From positions 1-64,000 of the forward strand of contig CALUIS010000014.1 in NCBI GenBank assembly GCA_944320765.1: a DNA stretch of 64,000 nt, read 5' to 3'. Within the stretch, counting starts at the first letter, position 1. Each line of letters opens with the position of its first letter. The notes beneath the pieces are model-generated. The model searched no databases. It was given only the letters and a program-made list of their open reading frames with translations, and was not told the origin of the DNA. Position numbers and translations under genes: made by a program. Shown here piece after piece: positions 41,464-51,132 of the stretch. This stretch comes from an uncultured Paraprevotella sp. GTDB taxonomy: Bacteria > Bacteroidota > Bacteroidia > Bacteroidales > Bacteroidaceae.

Positions 41464-41584
41464 TATTCGGCCGTTTATCGAGCTGCGTCAACGTTTAGTA
41501 TCTAAATCTCCGGGATTCCCCATGGACTACTCGGAGGTTGGTTGAGAAAACAAAAAAGAAAGTAAACGATTAAAAAGGAAGAAA
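41464..41584 (+). promoter_or_regulatory. Intercistronic leader of rpsB
   Basis: This 121-base gap folds: TTTAG (41494-41498) pairs with CTAAA (41502-41506), and CTCCG (41508-41512) pairs with CGGAG (41532-41536). No obvious -7 box lies in it, so it may be an autoregulatory S2 leader transcribed from upstream. This is inference. Confidence 0.4.
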
Positions 41585-42424
41585 ATGTCAAGAACGAATT
41601 TTGATACATTGTTGGAAGCGGGTTGTCACTTTGGACACTTGACCCGTAAGTGGAACCCGGCCATGGCCCCCTATATCTTCATGGAGCGTAACGGCATCCA
41701 TATCATCGACCTCCATAAGACGGTGGCCAAAATCGACGAAGCTGCGGAAGCTTTGAAACAAATCGCAAAGTCTGGAAAGAAGATTTTGTTCGTTGCTACT
41801 AAAAAACAAGCCAAGCAGGTCGTGGCAGAGAAAGCCGCGGCTGTGAATATGCCTTATGTCATCGAGCGTTGGCCGGGCGGTATGTTGACCAACTTCCCGA
41901 CCATCCGCAAGGCGGTGAAGAAAATGGCCAACATCGACAAGCTGATGGCGGACGGGACTTATTCCAACCTGTCCAAGCGTGAAGTCCTCCAGATTTCCCG
42001 TCAGCGTGCCAAACTGGAGAAGAACCTGGGTTCCATCGCCGACCTGACCCGTCTGCCGGCGGCTTTGTTCGTGGTGGACGTGATGAAGGAGCAGATTGCC
42101 GTGCGCGAGGCCAACCGTCTGGGCATTCCTGTGTTCGCCATCGTGGATACGAATTCCAACCCGAACAACGTGGACTTCGTGATTCCGGCCAATGATGACG
42201 CCAACAAGAGCGTGGAAGTCATTCTGGACGCTTGCTGCGCCGCCATCGCCGAAGGCTTGGAAGAGCGCAAGGCAGAGAAGGTGGACGTAGAGGCCGCCGG
42301 AGAGGGTGAGAACAAGGACGGCAAATCCCGTAAGCGTACCGCCAAGGCCCGTGTGGAGAAGGCGGAGGACACCGAGGCTCCCGCTGAGAGTGAGGCTGCC
42401 GCAGAAGAGGTAGCAGAGGCTTAA
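41585..42424 (+). CDS. rpsB: 30S ribosomal protein S2
   Basis: This 279-residue protein has the S2 signatures LEAGCHFGHLTRKWNPAMAPYIF and VIERWPGGMLTNFPTIRKAV, followed by PALFVVDVMKEQIAVREANRLG. The C-terminal 45 residues are acidic and alanine-rich, longer than the core fold needs. It is upstream of tsf, the classic rpsB-tsf order, spaced by 38 bases. Confidence 0.97.
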   Translation: MSRTNFDTLLEAGCHFGHLTRKWNPAMAPYIFMERNGIHIIDLHKTVAKIDEAAEALKQIAKSGKKILFVATKKQAKQVVAEKAAAVNMPYVIERWPGGMLTNFPTIRKAVKKMANIDKLMADGTYSNLSKREVLQISRQRAKLEKNLGSIADLTRLPAALFVVDVMKEQIAVREANRLGIPVFAIVDTNSNPNNVDFVIPANDDANKSVEVILDACCAAIAEGLEERKAEKVDVEAAGEGENKDGKSRKRTAKARVEKAEDTEAPAESEAAAEEVAEA

Positions 42425-42462
42425 TCTGATTAATCATAAATAAGAAATACAGAATAAAGAGT

Positions 42463-43287
42463 ATGGCTGTTACAATGGCAGATATTACCAAGCTCCGTCA
42501 GATTTCGGGGGCTGGTATGATGGATTGCAAGAAGGCTTTGGAAGAGGCTGGCAATGACATCGAGAAGGCTATGGAAATCATCCGCAAGAAAGGGCAGGCC
42601 GTGGCGGCTAAGCGTTCAGACCGCGAAGCAGCCGAGGGCTGTGTCGTGGTCAAGGCCGAGAACGGCTTCGGCGCGATTATCGCCTTGAAGTGCGAGACGG
42701 ATTTTGTGGCCAAAAATGAGGATTTCGTGAAGCTGGCCAAGGAAATCTTGGATTTGGCTGTGGCCAATAAGTGCAAGACCTTGGACGAGGTGAAGGCTTT
42801 GCCGATGGGGAATGCGACGGTGGCCGACGCGGTGGTAGACCGTAGCGGTATCACGGGCGAGAAGATGGAGCTGGATGGTTATCTGACCATCGAAGGCGAT
42901 GACATCTCCGTGTACAACCACCAGAACAAGAACCAGCTCTGCACCATGGTGGCCTTGAACAAGGCTGTGGCTCCGGAATACGGCCACGCTGTGGCCATGC
43001 AGGTGGCTGCCATGAATCCCCGTTCTTTGGACGAGAAGGATTATCCGGCAGACGTGCTGGCCCGCGAGAAGGAAATCGCTGCCGACAAGGCCCGCCAGGA
43101 AGGGAAGCCTGAGAACATGATCGAGAAGATTGCCATGGGCCGTCTGAACAAGGTGTTCAAGGAAGAGTGCTTGCTGAAGCAGGCTTTCATCCAGAACGAC
43201 AAGATCAGCGTGGCTGACTACTTGAAGGAAGCCGACAAGGATTGCACGGTGACAGCCTTCAAGCGTTTCACCTTGCGTGCCGAATAA
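42463..43287 (+). CDS. tsf: Elongation factor Ts
   Basis: This 274-residue protein has the EF-Ts signature LRQISGAGMMDCKKALEEAG and the TDFVAKNEDF contact motif for EF-Tu. It recycles EF-Tu-GDP to the GTP form. A start four codons later (42475, MADITKLR) is also possible. It is ended by a clear terminator. Confidence 0.96.
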   Translation: MAVTMADITKLRQISGAGMMDCKKALEEAGNDIEKAMEIIRKKGQAVAAKRSDREAAEGCVVVKAENGFGAIIALKCETDFVAKNEDFVKLAKEILDLAVANKCKTLDEVKALPMGNATVADAVVDRSGITGEKMELDGYLTIEGDDISVYNHQNKNQLCTMVALNKAVAPEYGHAVAMQVAAMNPRSLDEKDYPADVLAREKEIAADKARQEGKPENMIEKIAMGRLNKVFKEECLLKQAFIQNDKISVADYLKEADKDCTVTAFKRFTLRAE

Positions 43288-43314
43288 TCTCTCGGATGTG
43301 AGTAAAGATAAAAG

Positions 43315-43343
43315 GGCGATGCCGTTTGGCATCGCCTTTTTTT
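43315..43343 (+). terminator. Terminator after tsf
   Basis: Perfect 9-bp arms GGCGATGCC/GGCATCGCC around GTTT, followed by seven T residues. Confidence 0.9.
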
Positions 43344-43378
43344 GAACCTTGATGTTTCGTCCCTATCAAATAAATCCG

Positions 43379-43386
43379 TATTTTTG
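43379..43386 (+). promoter_or_regulatory. -7 box for the FAH-porU-porV genes
   Basis: TATTTTTG lies 28 bases before the FAH-family start codon. It may also serve porU, which begins 4 bases after that gene. Confidence 0.5.
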
Positions 43387-43413
43387 CAGTGAGATAATTA
43401 AAAAGGGAAGACT

Positions 43414-44031
43414 ATGAAAATACTGGCAGTGGGCATGAATTACGCCGCACACAATAAAGAGCTGGACGGCACGTTATATAAACCGGAAGAGCCTGTGATT
43501 TTTGCCAAACCGGATTCGGCGTTGCTGAAGGATGGAAAACCGTTTTTCATCCCGGATTTCACGAAACAGTGCGATTACGAGGTGGAACTGGTGGTCCGTA
43601 TCTGCCGGCTGGGAAAGAATATTGCCCCGCGTTTTGCCTATCGTTATTACGATGCGGTGACAGTGGGGATTGACTTCACGGCCCGCGACCTGCAACGGAA
43701 ATTCCGTAAGGCCGGACTGCCTTGGGAACTGAGCAAGGGATTCGACAATTCCGCCGTGGTCGGGGATTTCGTGGACAAGGAAGAATTGCCCGACATCCAG
43801 CAGATTCCTTTCCATCTGGATATTGACGGACGGACGGTGCAGGAGGGTTATTCGGGCGACATGCTGTTCGCCGTGGACGAGCTGATTGCTTTTGTCAGCC
43901 GTTTCTATACGCTCAAGATGGGAGACTTGTTGTTCACGGGGACACCGTCTGGTGTCGGTCCGGTGCATGTGGGGCAGAGGTTGCAAGGCTACATCATGGA
44001 ACGGAAGATTTTGGATTTTAACGTAAGGTGA
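43414..44031 (+). CDS. Fumarylacetoacetate hydrolase-family protein
   Basis: This 205-residue protein has the FAH family fold. The metal-binding acidic residues appear in CDYEVELVVRI, and VTVGIDFTARDLQRK and LLFTGTPSGVGPV are family phrases. Members cleave or decarboxylate beta-keto acids, for example acylpyruvate hydrolases or oxaloacetate decarboxylases. The exact substrate cannot be read here. It lies 4 bases before porU, which may reflect shared transcription only. Confidence 0.88.
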   Translation: MKILAVGMNYAAHNKELDGTLYKPEEPVIFAKPDSALLKDGKPFFIPDFTKQCDYEVELVVRICRLGKNIAPRFAYRYYDAVTVGIDFTARDLQRKFRKAGLPWELSKGFDNSAVVGDFVDKEELPDIQQIPFHLDIDGRTVQEGYSGDMLFAVDELIAFVSRFYTLKMGDLLFTGTPSGVGPVHVGQRLQGYIMERKILDFNVR

Positions 44032-44035
44032 CAGA

Positions 44036-47000
44036 ATGAGATTGAAAGCCGCCCTTTTGGTGCTTTTTGCTTGCGTGGCAACCCGTATGTCCGCGCAAGA
44101 GTTTACTTATGTGGATTGGGAGGTGCTGCGTCCGGATACCGTGCCGGTACAGTATGACGAGGTGATTCCTTTGGCAGAGGACTATGACCGGTTCGATTAC
44201 GAAGTCGTGCTGGAGTATCCTGAGTATGTGGGATTGACGGCCGAAGAGACGGAGCGTGTGTCCAGGTGGGGAGACGGGTTGCCGGAATCGCCTGCGGTCT
44301 ACAGCCATGTGGGTGTGTCGCGCAAGAAAGGGTTGCTGGATGTTTCCTTCGTTCCTATTGTAAAGCGAGGCGGGCGGTATTATAAGCTGGCCAGCTTCAA
44401 GATGAAGGTGGTCCGGAAGCTGAAGCCCCAGAAGCGGGGAGGGCTTGCAGTGGCCAAACGGACTGCGGACGAGCGGTATGCGTCCCATTCGGTGTTGGCA
44501 CAAGGCCGTTGGGTGAAGATAGGCATTACCGAGGACGGCGTTTACCGCCTGACACCTTCGGCTTTGCAGGAGATGGGTTTTAGCGACCCTTCGCGTGTCA
44601 AGTTGTACGGTTATGGCGGACATGTGCAGGATGAGGAACTGGATGCAGACACGGATTTTGATGACTTGGAGGAAGTGCCGCTCTACCGTGACAGCCGCGG
44701 GCTGTTGTTCTTCGGACGCGGGCTGGTGTCGTGGTCGGAGCCGGACCGGAGGGGAAGGGCTTCCCACCGGGTGAACACATACGCCCGCCAGGCATGTTAC
44801 TTCCTGACCGAAGGAGACGCGCCGCTTGCCATCAGCGTAGAGACGGCCCGGCTTGCTCCCCAAAGAGACTTGGACTTCACTTGGGCCAACATATTATATA
44901 AGAAAGAGGAATATTCCTGGTATCAGACCGGGCGGAATTTTTATGAGGACGTGAATTATGCGTTGTCGAACACCCATACCTACCAATTGCCGACGTTGGA
45001 TCCGGTCCCTTCGTCCGACGCTTCGTTGAAAGTGAATTTCACAGCCCGGTCCACATCTTCGCAGGTTTCAGTGCGGCCGGTCGTGGACGATGTGTCGATG
45101 ACGGCCATTACCATTGGGGTTTCCGGGAGTTATAATGCCGCTCAAGAGGGAAGCCGGACTTACACCTTGTCTTCTTTGCGCGAGGGGGCGGCTGGAACAA
45201 CAGTCACGCTGACTTCCACTGCCGGGGTGGACGGGCGTTTGGGGTATCTCGAATTATGTTATGAGAGGCAGCTCAAAATGCGGGATGCTTATTTGTATAT
45301 ACGGCATACGGAAACCTCGGCTTCCAATTTCGTGATTGACACGCAGGGGAGGAATGGCATGAAGCTGTGGAAACTGGGGGGAAGGGGCGTTCCGATGACG
45401 GAGATGCAGGGTACGCTTTCCGGAAACACTTATACCGTGGCGGTGGACGACCCTTCCCAAGAATATGTGGCGGTGGACGTGAATGCTGATTTTCCTGTTC
45501 CCGTTTATGTGGGAGAGGTGGCGAACCAGGACCTGCATGCGATGCCGGCAACGGATATGGTCGTCATCGTCCCGTCCAACGGGGCGCTTCTGGCGCAGGC
45601 CGAACGTCTGGCGGAGGCCCATCGCAGCCTGGAAGGGATGCGTGTGCAGGTGGTCCGTGCAGATCAGGTTTATAATGAATTCTCTTCTGGTACGCCGGAC
45701 GCTACGGCATACCGCCGTATGATGAAAATGCTGTACGACCGTGCCGTGACGGAGGAGGACATGCCCCGCTATCTGCTGTTGTTCGGTGATGGCTTGTGGG
45801 ACAACCGTATGTTGACATCCGAAACGCGCGGCCTGAATCCTGATAATTATCTGCTCTGTTATGAGTCGGAAAATTCCCTGAGCCATACCAACGGTTTCGT
45901 GATGGAAGAATATTTCGGGCTTCTGGATGACGGGGAGGGGGGGGACCTGCAGATGGACAAGACGGACCTGGGGGTCGGGCGTTTCCCTGTGACGACGGAG
46001 GAAGAGGCCCGGATTATGGTGGACAAGACCATAGGCTACATGGAGAACCGGTATGCCGGCGCGTGGCGGAATGTAGTGTGCGTGATGGGGGACGACGGAG
46101 ATGAGAACGACCATATCAAAAAAGCGGAACTCATTGCGGAGGAGGTGGAGACGGAGCATCCGGACATGCAGGTGAACCGCATCTTTTGGGATGCGTATAA
46201 GCGGGAGGCAAGTACTTCCGGCCATTCCTATCCGGGTGTGGAGACGGACATTAAGGAACAAATGAAAGAAGGTTGCCTGATGATGAACTATACGGGGCAT
46301 GGAAACCCCCGGGAGCTGTCGCATGAGCTGGTCCTCAACATGGGGGATTTTTCCTCTTTCTCCTCGTCGAACGTGCCTTTGTGGATTACGGCGGCTTGCG
46401 ACGTGGCTCCTTTTGACATGACTGAGGACAATATCGGCGAGAAGGCGGTGTTGCAGCCCACGGGTTCGGCCGTGGCGTTTTATGGTACGACACGTACGGT
46501 GTATTCCACTGCCAACAGCTGGATGAACCGCTATTTTACGCGCTATGTGTTGGGCCGGGATGAGACGGGAAGGCGGAACGCCATCGGGGACGCCGTGCGG
46601 ATGGCCAAGGTCAGCCTGGTGTCGCCGCATTATTGTGCAAGGCATGGCGAATTGGATTATTGTGACAGTACGGACACGTCGGTCAACAAGCTTCATTACG
46701 TGCTTTTGGGTGATCCGGCCTTGAAATTGGGCGTGCCGGAGTATGAGCTGGTGGTGGACAGCATCAACGGGCAGGAGGTGGGCGACGGTTTGCCCCTGGC
46801 CAACTTCAACGCCGGCAGCATCGCCCGTGTCTCAGGTCATGTGGCAGATGCCGGCGGACAGCTGCTTTCCGATTATTCTGGTGTGTTGTCGGCCACCATC
46901 TACGACAGTGAGACGGAGGTGACTTGCCTGAACAACGACGGGAACTCGGACCCTCCCGTCACCTATTTCACGCGGGACAAACGGCTCTACACGGGGAATG

Positions 47001-47839
47001 ATTCTATCCGGCAAGGGAAGTTCGCCATTACGTTCCCCGTCCCGATGGATATCAAATATTCGGGCGAGTCGGGGCGTATCCTGCTGTATGCCATCGACAA
47101 CGCGAAGCAGCGCGAGGCTAACGGCTATTCGGAGCAGGTGACGGTGGGCGGCAGCAGTGACGAACTGTCCGGCGACACGGAAGGCCCGCTGATCCGGGCT
47201 TACCTGAACCGCGAGGATTTCGTGTCGGGCGGGACGGTGAACGCTTCGCCTTATTTCGTGGCCATGTTGGAAGACGAGAGCGGTATCAATGTGACGAATA
47301 CGGCTGTAGGGCACGACTTGGAACTGACCATTGACGGAGACCCGGCGAAAACTTATATCCTGAACAGCGAGTATGTGAGTGCGTTGGGCGATTACCGCAA
47401 GGGGCAGCTGGCGTACGTGATACCGGCCTTGCCGGACGGACCGCATACCCTGACGTTCCGGGCGTGGGACGTGATGAACAATTCCTCTTCCGTAAGCTTG
47501 GACTTTCAGGTCGACGGTGGGGCCGAACCCGATTTGATTAGCTTGACGTGTACAGACAATCCGGCCCGTGGGAACACAACGTTCATTATGCGTTACGACC
47601 GTCCAGGCACGGAGTGCGACTTTACGATTGAAGTGTTCGATTTTGCGGGCCGCAAGCTTTGGACCCATACGGAGAAAGGCACGTCGGAGGATGGCATCTA
47701 CCGTGTGGAATGGAACCTGACGACGGGGAGCGGAATGCCTCTGTCCACCGGTGTCTACCTGTATCGCGCTTACGTTTCCACTCCGGGGGGGAAGGAAGCG
47801 TCCCGGGCGAATAAAATTGTCATACTGGGCAATAAATGA
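44036..47839 (+). CDS. porU: Type IX secretion system sortase PorU
   Basis: This 1267-residue protein has a signal peptide (ends near TRMSAQ) and a gingipain-like C25 peptidase domain in the middle. The catalytic His755 lies in NYTGHGNPRE and Cys788 in WITAACDVAPFD, as in known PorU. PorU cleaves the C-terminal signal of type IX cargo at the outer membrane and attaches the cargo to anionic LPS. The C-terminal region contains a beta-sandwich with FAGRKLWTHTEKGT and STGVYLYRAYV, itself resembling a type IX signal. It is followed by porV. Confidence 0.93.
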   Translation: MRLKAALLVLFACVATRMSAQEFTYVDWEVLRPDTVPVQYDEVIPLAEDYDRFDYEVVLEYPEYVGLTAEETERVSRWGDGLPESPAVYSHVGVSRKKGLLDVSFVPIVKRGGRYYKLASFKMKVVRKLKPQKRGGLAVAKRTADERYASHSVLAQGRWVKIGITEDGVYRLTPSALQEMGFSDPSRVKLYGYGGHVQDEELDADTDFDDLEEVPLYRDSRGLLFFGRGLVSWSEPDRRGRASHRVNTYARQACYFLTEGDAPLAISVETARLAPQRDLDFTWANILYKKEEYSWYQTGRNFYEDVNYALSNTHTYQLPTLDPVPSSDASLKVNFTARSTSSQVSVRPVVDDVSMTAITIGVSGSYNAAQEGSRTYTLSSLREGAAGTTVTLTSTAGVDGRLGYLELCYERQLKMRDAYLYIRHTETSASNFVIDTQGRNGMKLWKLGGRGVPMTEMQGTLSGNTYTVAVDDPSQEYVAVDVNADFPVPVYVGEVANQDLHAMPATDMVVIVPSNGALLAQAERLAEAHRSLEGMRVQVVRADQVYNEFSSGTPDATAYRRMMKMLYDRAVTEEDMPRYLLLFGDGLWDNRMLTSETRGLNPDNYLLCYESENSLSHTNGFVMEEYFGLLDDGEGGDLQMDKTDLGVGRFPVTTEEEARIMVDKTIGYMENRYAGAWRNVVCVMGDDGDENDHIKKAELIAEEVETEHPDMQVNRIFWDAYKREASTSGHSYPGVETDIKEQMKEGCLMMNYTGHGNPRELSHELVLNMGDFSSFSSSNVPLWITAACDVAPFDMTEDNIGEKAVLQPTGSAVAFYGTTRTVYSTANSWMNRYFTRYVLGRDETGRRNAIGDAVRMAKVSLVSPHYCARHGELDYCDSTDTSVNKLHYVLLGDPALKLGVPEYELVVDSINGQEVGDGLPLANFNAGSIARVSGHVADAGGQLLSDYSGVLSATIYDSETEVTCLNNDGNSDPPVTYFTRDKRLYTGNDSIRQGKFAITFPVPMDIKYSGESGRILLYAIDNAKQREANGYSEQVTVGGSSDELSGDTEGPLIRAYLNREDFVSGGTVNASPYFVAMLEDESGINVTNTAVGHDLELTIDGDPAKTYILNSEYVSALGDYRKGQLAYVIPALPDGPHTLTFRAWDVMNNSSSVSLDFQVDGGAEPDLISLTCTDNPARGNTTFIMRYDRPGTECDFTIEVFDFAGRKLWTHTEKGTSEDGIYRVEWNLTTGSGMPLSTGVYLYRAYVSTPGGKEASRANKIVILGNK

Positions 47840-47888
47840 AAATGCGGGGCGTTATCTTATCAATGAAAGAAGAATAGGTGTATATAGT

Positions 47889-49067
47889 ATGAAGAAATAT
47901 GTTTTCCTCGTGTTGTTGCTGTGTGGCGGGGCTTGCATGTCCTTGCATGCACAGGACAAAAGAAATATGTTCAATCCCGTGACGACCAGTGTGACCTCCC
48001 AGTCCATCGCGCCTGACGCGAGAGGCGGTTCGATGGGTGATATCGGCGCGGCCACGGAGCCGGACGTGAGTTCGCAATATTGGAATCCGGCCAAGTATCC
48101 GTTCTGCATCGCCCGGGCGGGAGTCGGCGTGAACTATACGCCTTGGTTGCGGCAGTTGGTGAACGACATCAATCTGGCTTATGTAAGCGGATTCTACCGT
48201 ATCGGCGACTATCAGGCCGTGAGCGCGTCCCTGCGCTACTTTTCATTGGGCGAGGTTTCCACGAGCAGCGGTCAGGACGGGGCAGCCGACATGACCATCA
48301 GTCCGTATGAAATGTCGTTCGACGTGGCTTATTCCCGCATGTTGAGCGAGAATTTCTCGGCGGCGGTGGCCTTGCGTTTCATCTTGTCGGACATCACGTA
48401 TGACTATTCCGACGAGACCTCGCCGGGAAAGGCTTTCGCGGCTGACATCGCCTTGTACTGGAACCGTTATTTTCTGGGGCGTACCCGCGAATGGAACATG
48501 GGCATCGGGTTGAACATCAGCAATATCGGCAGCAAGATTTCTTACGGCGGGGATGACAACGCCGAGTTCATCCCGACCAACCTGCGTCTGGGAATCAACT
48601 TTCTGGTACCCATCAATGAGTACAACAAATTCTCCATCGCGGCGGATGCCAACAAGCTGTTGGTGCCGACCTATCCCAAGCAAGAAGAGGGGGAAGCCGA
48701 CCAAGACTATACCGACCGCGTGCAGCGTGACTATTACGACATCTCTCCCATTGCCGGCATCTTCAAGAGCTTTGGCGACGCGCCGAACGGCTTCAAGGAG
48801 GAGATGCAGGAGATACAGTGGAGCGTCGGTCTCGAGTATGTCTATAACGACCGCTTCTCGCTCCGTGCGGGCTATCACCATGAGAGCGAGAACAAGGGAA
48901 ACCGTAAATACCTGACGGTGGGTGCGGGCTTCCGCATGAGCGTGTTCTCGCTCGATGCCGGTTATGTGTTCTCCACGGCGCAAAGCAATCCGCTCGACCA
49001 GACCATGCGCTTCACGTTGGGTTTCGATTTGGACGGCATGAAAGATTTGTTCGGACGCCGCAGATAG
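47889..49067 (+). CDS. porV: Type IX secretion outer-membrane protein PorV
   Basis: This 392-residue protein is an outer-membrane barrel of the PorV (LptO) family. The signal peptide runs to about SLHAQ. It is followed by SQSIAPDARGGSMGDIGAAT and SSQYWNPAKYPF, which are family-typical, and ends with AGYVFSTAQSNPLDQTMRF. PorV carries cargo from the translocon to PorU. The start at 47889 (MKKYVFLVLLL) is used because the in-frame sequence before it is the PorU C-terminus read in another frame. Start and porU stop are 49 bases apart. Confidence 0.93.
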   Translation: MKKYVFLVLLLCGGACMSLHAQDKRNMFNPVTTSVTSQSIAPDARGGSMGDIGAATEPDVSSQYWNPAKYPFCIARAGVGVNYTPWLRQLVNDINLAYVSGFYRIGDYQAVSASLRYFSLGEVSTSSGQDGAADMTISPYEMSFDVAYSRMLSENFSAAVALRFILSDITYDYSDETSPGKAFAADIALYWNRYFLGRTREWNMGIGLNISNIGSKISYGGDDNAEFIPTNLRLGINFLVPINEYNKFSIAADANKLLVPTYPKQEEGEADQDYTDRVQRDYYDISPIAGIFKSFGDAPNGFKEEMQEIQWSVGLEYVYNDRFSLRAGYHHESENKGNRKYLTVGAGFRMSVFSLDAGYVFSTAQSNPLDQTMRFTLGFDLDGMKDLFGRRR

Positions 49068-49080
49068 GAAGGATGGCAAG

Positions 49081-49566
49081 ATGGGAAAGATAAGGGTCGG
49101 TTTCGGGTTTGACGTGCACCGCCTGGTGGAAGGACGGGAACTGTGGCTGGGCGGCATACGCCTGGAGCATTCCAAGGGATTGCTGGGACACAGCGATGCC
49201 GATGTGCTGATACATGCCATCTGTGACGCACTTTTGGGCGCGGTTAACCAACGCGACATCGGTTACCACTTTCCGGACACAGGCGAGGAGTACCATAATA
49301 TAGACAGCAAGATACTGCTGCGCAAGACGGTGGAACTGATTGCCGCCAAAGGTTACCGTGTGGGGAATGTGGATGCCACGGTCTGTGCCGAGCGTCCGAA
49401 GTTGAACCCGCATATTCCGGCGATGCAGGCTTGTCTGGCCGGGGTGATGGGGGTGGACGTGGACGATGTGTCCATCAAGGCCACAACGACGGAAAAGTTG
49501 GGCTTCACCGGGCGCGAGGAAGGAATTTCTGCCTACGCTACAGTGCTTGTCGAGCGTGAAAGGTGA
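49081..49566 (+). CDS. ispF: 2-C-methyl-D-erythritol 2,4-cyclodiphosphate synthase
   Basis: This 161-residue enzyme of the non-mevalonate isoprenoid pathway has its metal ligands in GFDVHRL (Asp and His near 9-11) and HSDADVLIHA. The TTTEKLGFTGREEGI motif near the end binds the CDP part. It starts 13 bases after porV. Its last 29 bases overlap the 3' end of the convergent gene on the minus strand. Confidence 0.96.
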   Translation: MGKIRVGFGFDVHRLVEGRELWLGGIRLEHSKGLLGHSDADVLIHAICDALLGAVNQRDIGYHFPDTGEEYHNIDSKILLRKTVELIAAKGYRVGNVDATVCAERPKLNPHIPAMQACLAGVMGVDVDDVSIKATTTEKLGFTGREEGISAYATVLVERER

Positions 49567-51112
49567 AGCATCCCATCCATGCGTTGAACCGTTCTTCCGC
49601 GATGAAGCCCGGCTGTTGCCGGAGGACAGGGTCGTGGCTTTCTCCATAGACGTAAAGGATGGAGTCGCCTTCCGCCGCATAACGGGAGAGTTCTTCCGGT
49701 CGTTCCACAATGACACATTCCTGTGAATCTCCCAAATAGGGAATCATTAAGTTCAACGTGTTTTTCTCAGCGTCATCCGGCCCGAAGAGGACGACCCGCC
49801 GGGCATGGGCGGGCCATGGGCAGTTGGCCGTACGTTCCAGATGTTCTATGGGATATTCCATATTGGCGTAGCCGATGAAGGCGGTTACGAGGATTGCCTT
49901 CCACGTGTGGGGAGTACGGTGCAGGCAGAAGGCGGAGTAGTATGCGGCAACCACCATGCATAAAGGGAGGGCGGAGGCGATAAAACGCGTGGATTTCCAC
50001 GGGGCCATCCATAAGACCGTCGCCGTCCAAACCAAGGCGCAAGCAAAAAGCCAGAAAGAAGGGATGCGCGGCAATCGTACTTCCTTCTTATGGGATAGTT
50101 TGTAAACAATGGCGGATGCCAGGACACCGGCCCATATCGGAGTGAGCATACGGATGAGGACGATGTATCCCCCATTGATGAAGGTGGACAGGAGGTTGTC
50201 GGTCCACGAGCCGCCTTGTATCTTGTCTGTCACCTCCATGGTGCGTGCATCGTGCAGGAAATTGAAGAAGCCCTGATACAGGCAGATGCACAGTATCAGA
50301 CTTCCAATGCACAGGGCGGCGTAGAAAAGCAGGTCTTTGCATGTGTGGCTGTGGCGGATGCTGCAATACAGCAGGCAGAGGCCGGTCAGCCCGATGAACA
50401 AGGCATTGAAATATCCGCAAGACAGCAGGGCGGCAGAGAGGACGGTGCCGTTGCAGAATGTCCCAAAGCTCCATGCCGGAGCGCCCCGTTCTATGCGATG
50501 GAAGACTTTCCAACACCAGACTCCCCAAAGCGTGAACAGGCATTCGGACAGTTGGTATTCCCGTGCCAGAAGCGTGTTGGAGATGGAGATTGGGTTGAGA
50601 TAGGCCAGCAGAAGGCAAAACGCGACGAGACTCTTATGGGTGGGAAACAAGGCGTTGAGCAGAAAGTACAAGGCGAAGAAGGAGAGGCTGAAGAATAGCA
50701 AGTTCAAGGTGCAACTACGGAGTATGAGCGAGTCCATGGCAGGAGCGTCTGTTCCTGTGAGGGCGAGGCGCAGTGTCATGTAATAGAGGCTGGCGTGCGA
50801 AGGGTCGCGGTTGTCCCGATGCAGGGCGGCCAGGTCGTGGAACAGTCCTTTCAGTCCGCCACGGTCGTCAAGGTAGGCGAGTTCCCTCAATTCTTTTCCG
50901 GTAAAGACCGTATGGCTGGGGTATGTGTTTCCGCCCCAGCCTGGTTGGTCGTAGGCGATGCATACGGAGGTAGGCTCGTCGCCATACATATTCTCTTTTT
51001 CTTGTATCCAGTATATCCGTGTGAAAACAGCCAGTAGGAATACACAGGCCGGCAACCAGATTGTCAGTCGGGTGTGTGTGGTGTATGAGGGAAGGGTGTG
51101 CGGTTGCTCCAT
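49538..51112 (-). CDS. GT39-like membrane glycosyltransferase
   Basis: This 524-residue protein has about ten hydrophobic segments and the GT-C-type acidic motif in ENMYGDEPTS soon after the first one. This is as in dolichyl-phosphate-mannose or ArnT-like GT39 proteins. They transfer sugars from lipid-linked donors on the outer face of the inner membrane. The sugar and acceptor are unknown. It follows the araC gene by 20 bases on the same strand and so may be co-transcribed. Its C-terminal codons overlap ispF by 29 bases. Confidence 0.8.
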   Translation of the reverse strand: MEQPHTLPSYTTHTRLTIWLPACVFLLAVFTRIYWIQEKENMYGDEPTSVCIAYDQPGWGGNTYPSHTVFTGKELRELAYLDDRGGLKGLFHDLAALHRDNRDPSHASLYYMTLRLALTGTDAPAMDSLILRSCTLNLLFFSLSFFALYFLLNALFPTHKSLVAFCLLLAYLNPISISNTLLAREYQLSECLFTLWGVWCWKVFHRIERGAPAWSFGTFCNGTVLSAALLSCGYFNALFIGLTGLCLLYCSIRHSHTCKDLLFYAALCIGSLILCICLYQGFFNFLHDARTMEVTDKIQGGSWTDNLLSTFINGGYIVLIRMLTPIWAGVLASAIVYKLSHKKEVRLPRIPSFWLFACALVWTATVLWMAPWKSTRFIASALPLCMVVAAYYSAFCLHRTPHTWKAILVTAFIGYANMEYPIEHLERTANCPWPAHARRVVLFGPDDAEKNTLNLMIPYLGDSQECVIVERPEELSRYAAEGDSILYVYGESHDPVLRQQPGFIAEERFNAWMGCFTFHARQAL

Positions 51113-51132
51113 TGGGGTTCGGATTTTATGGG

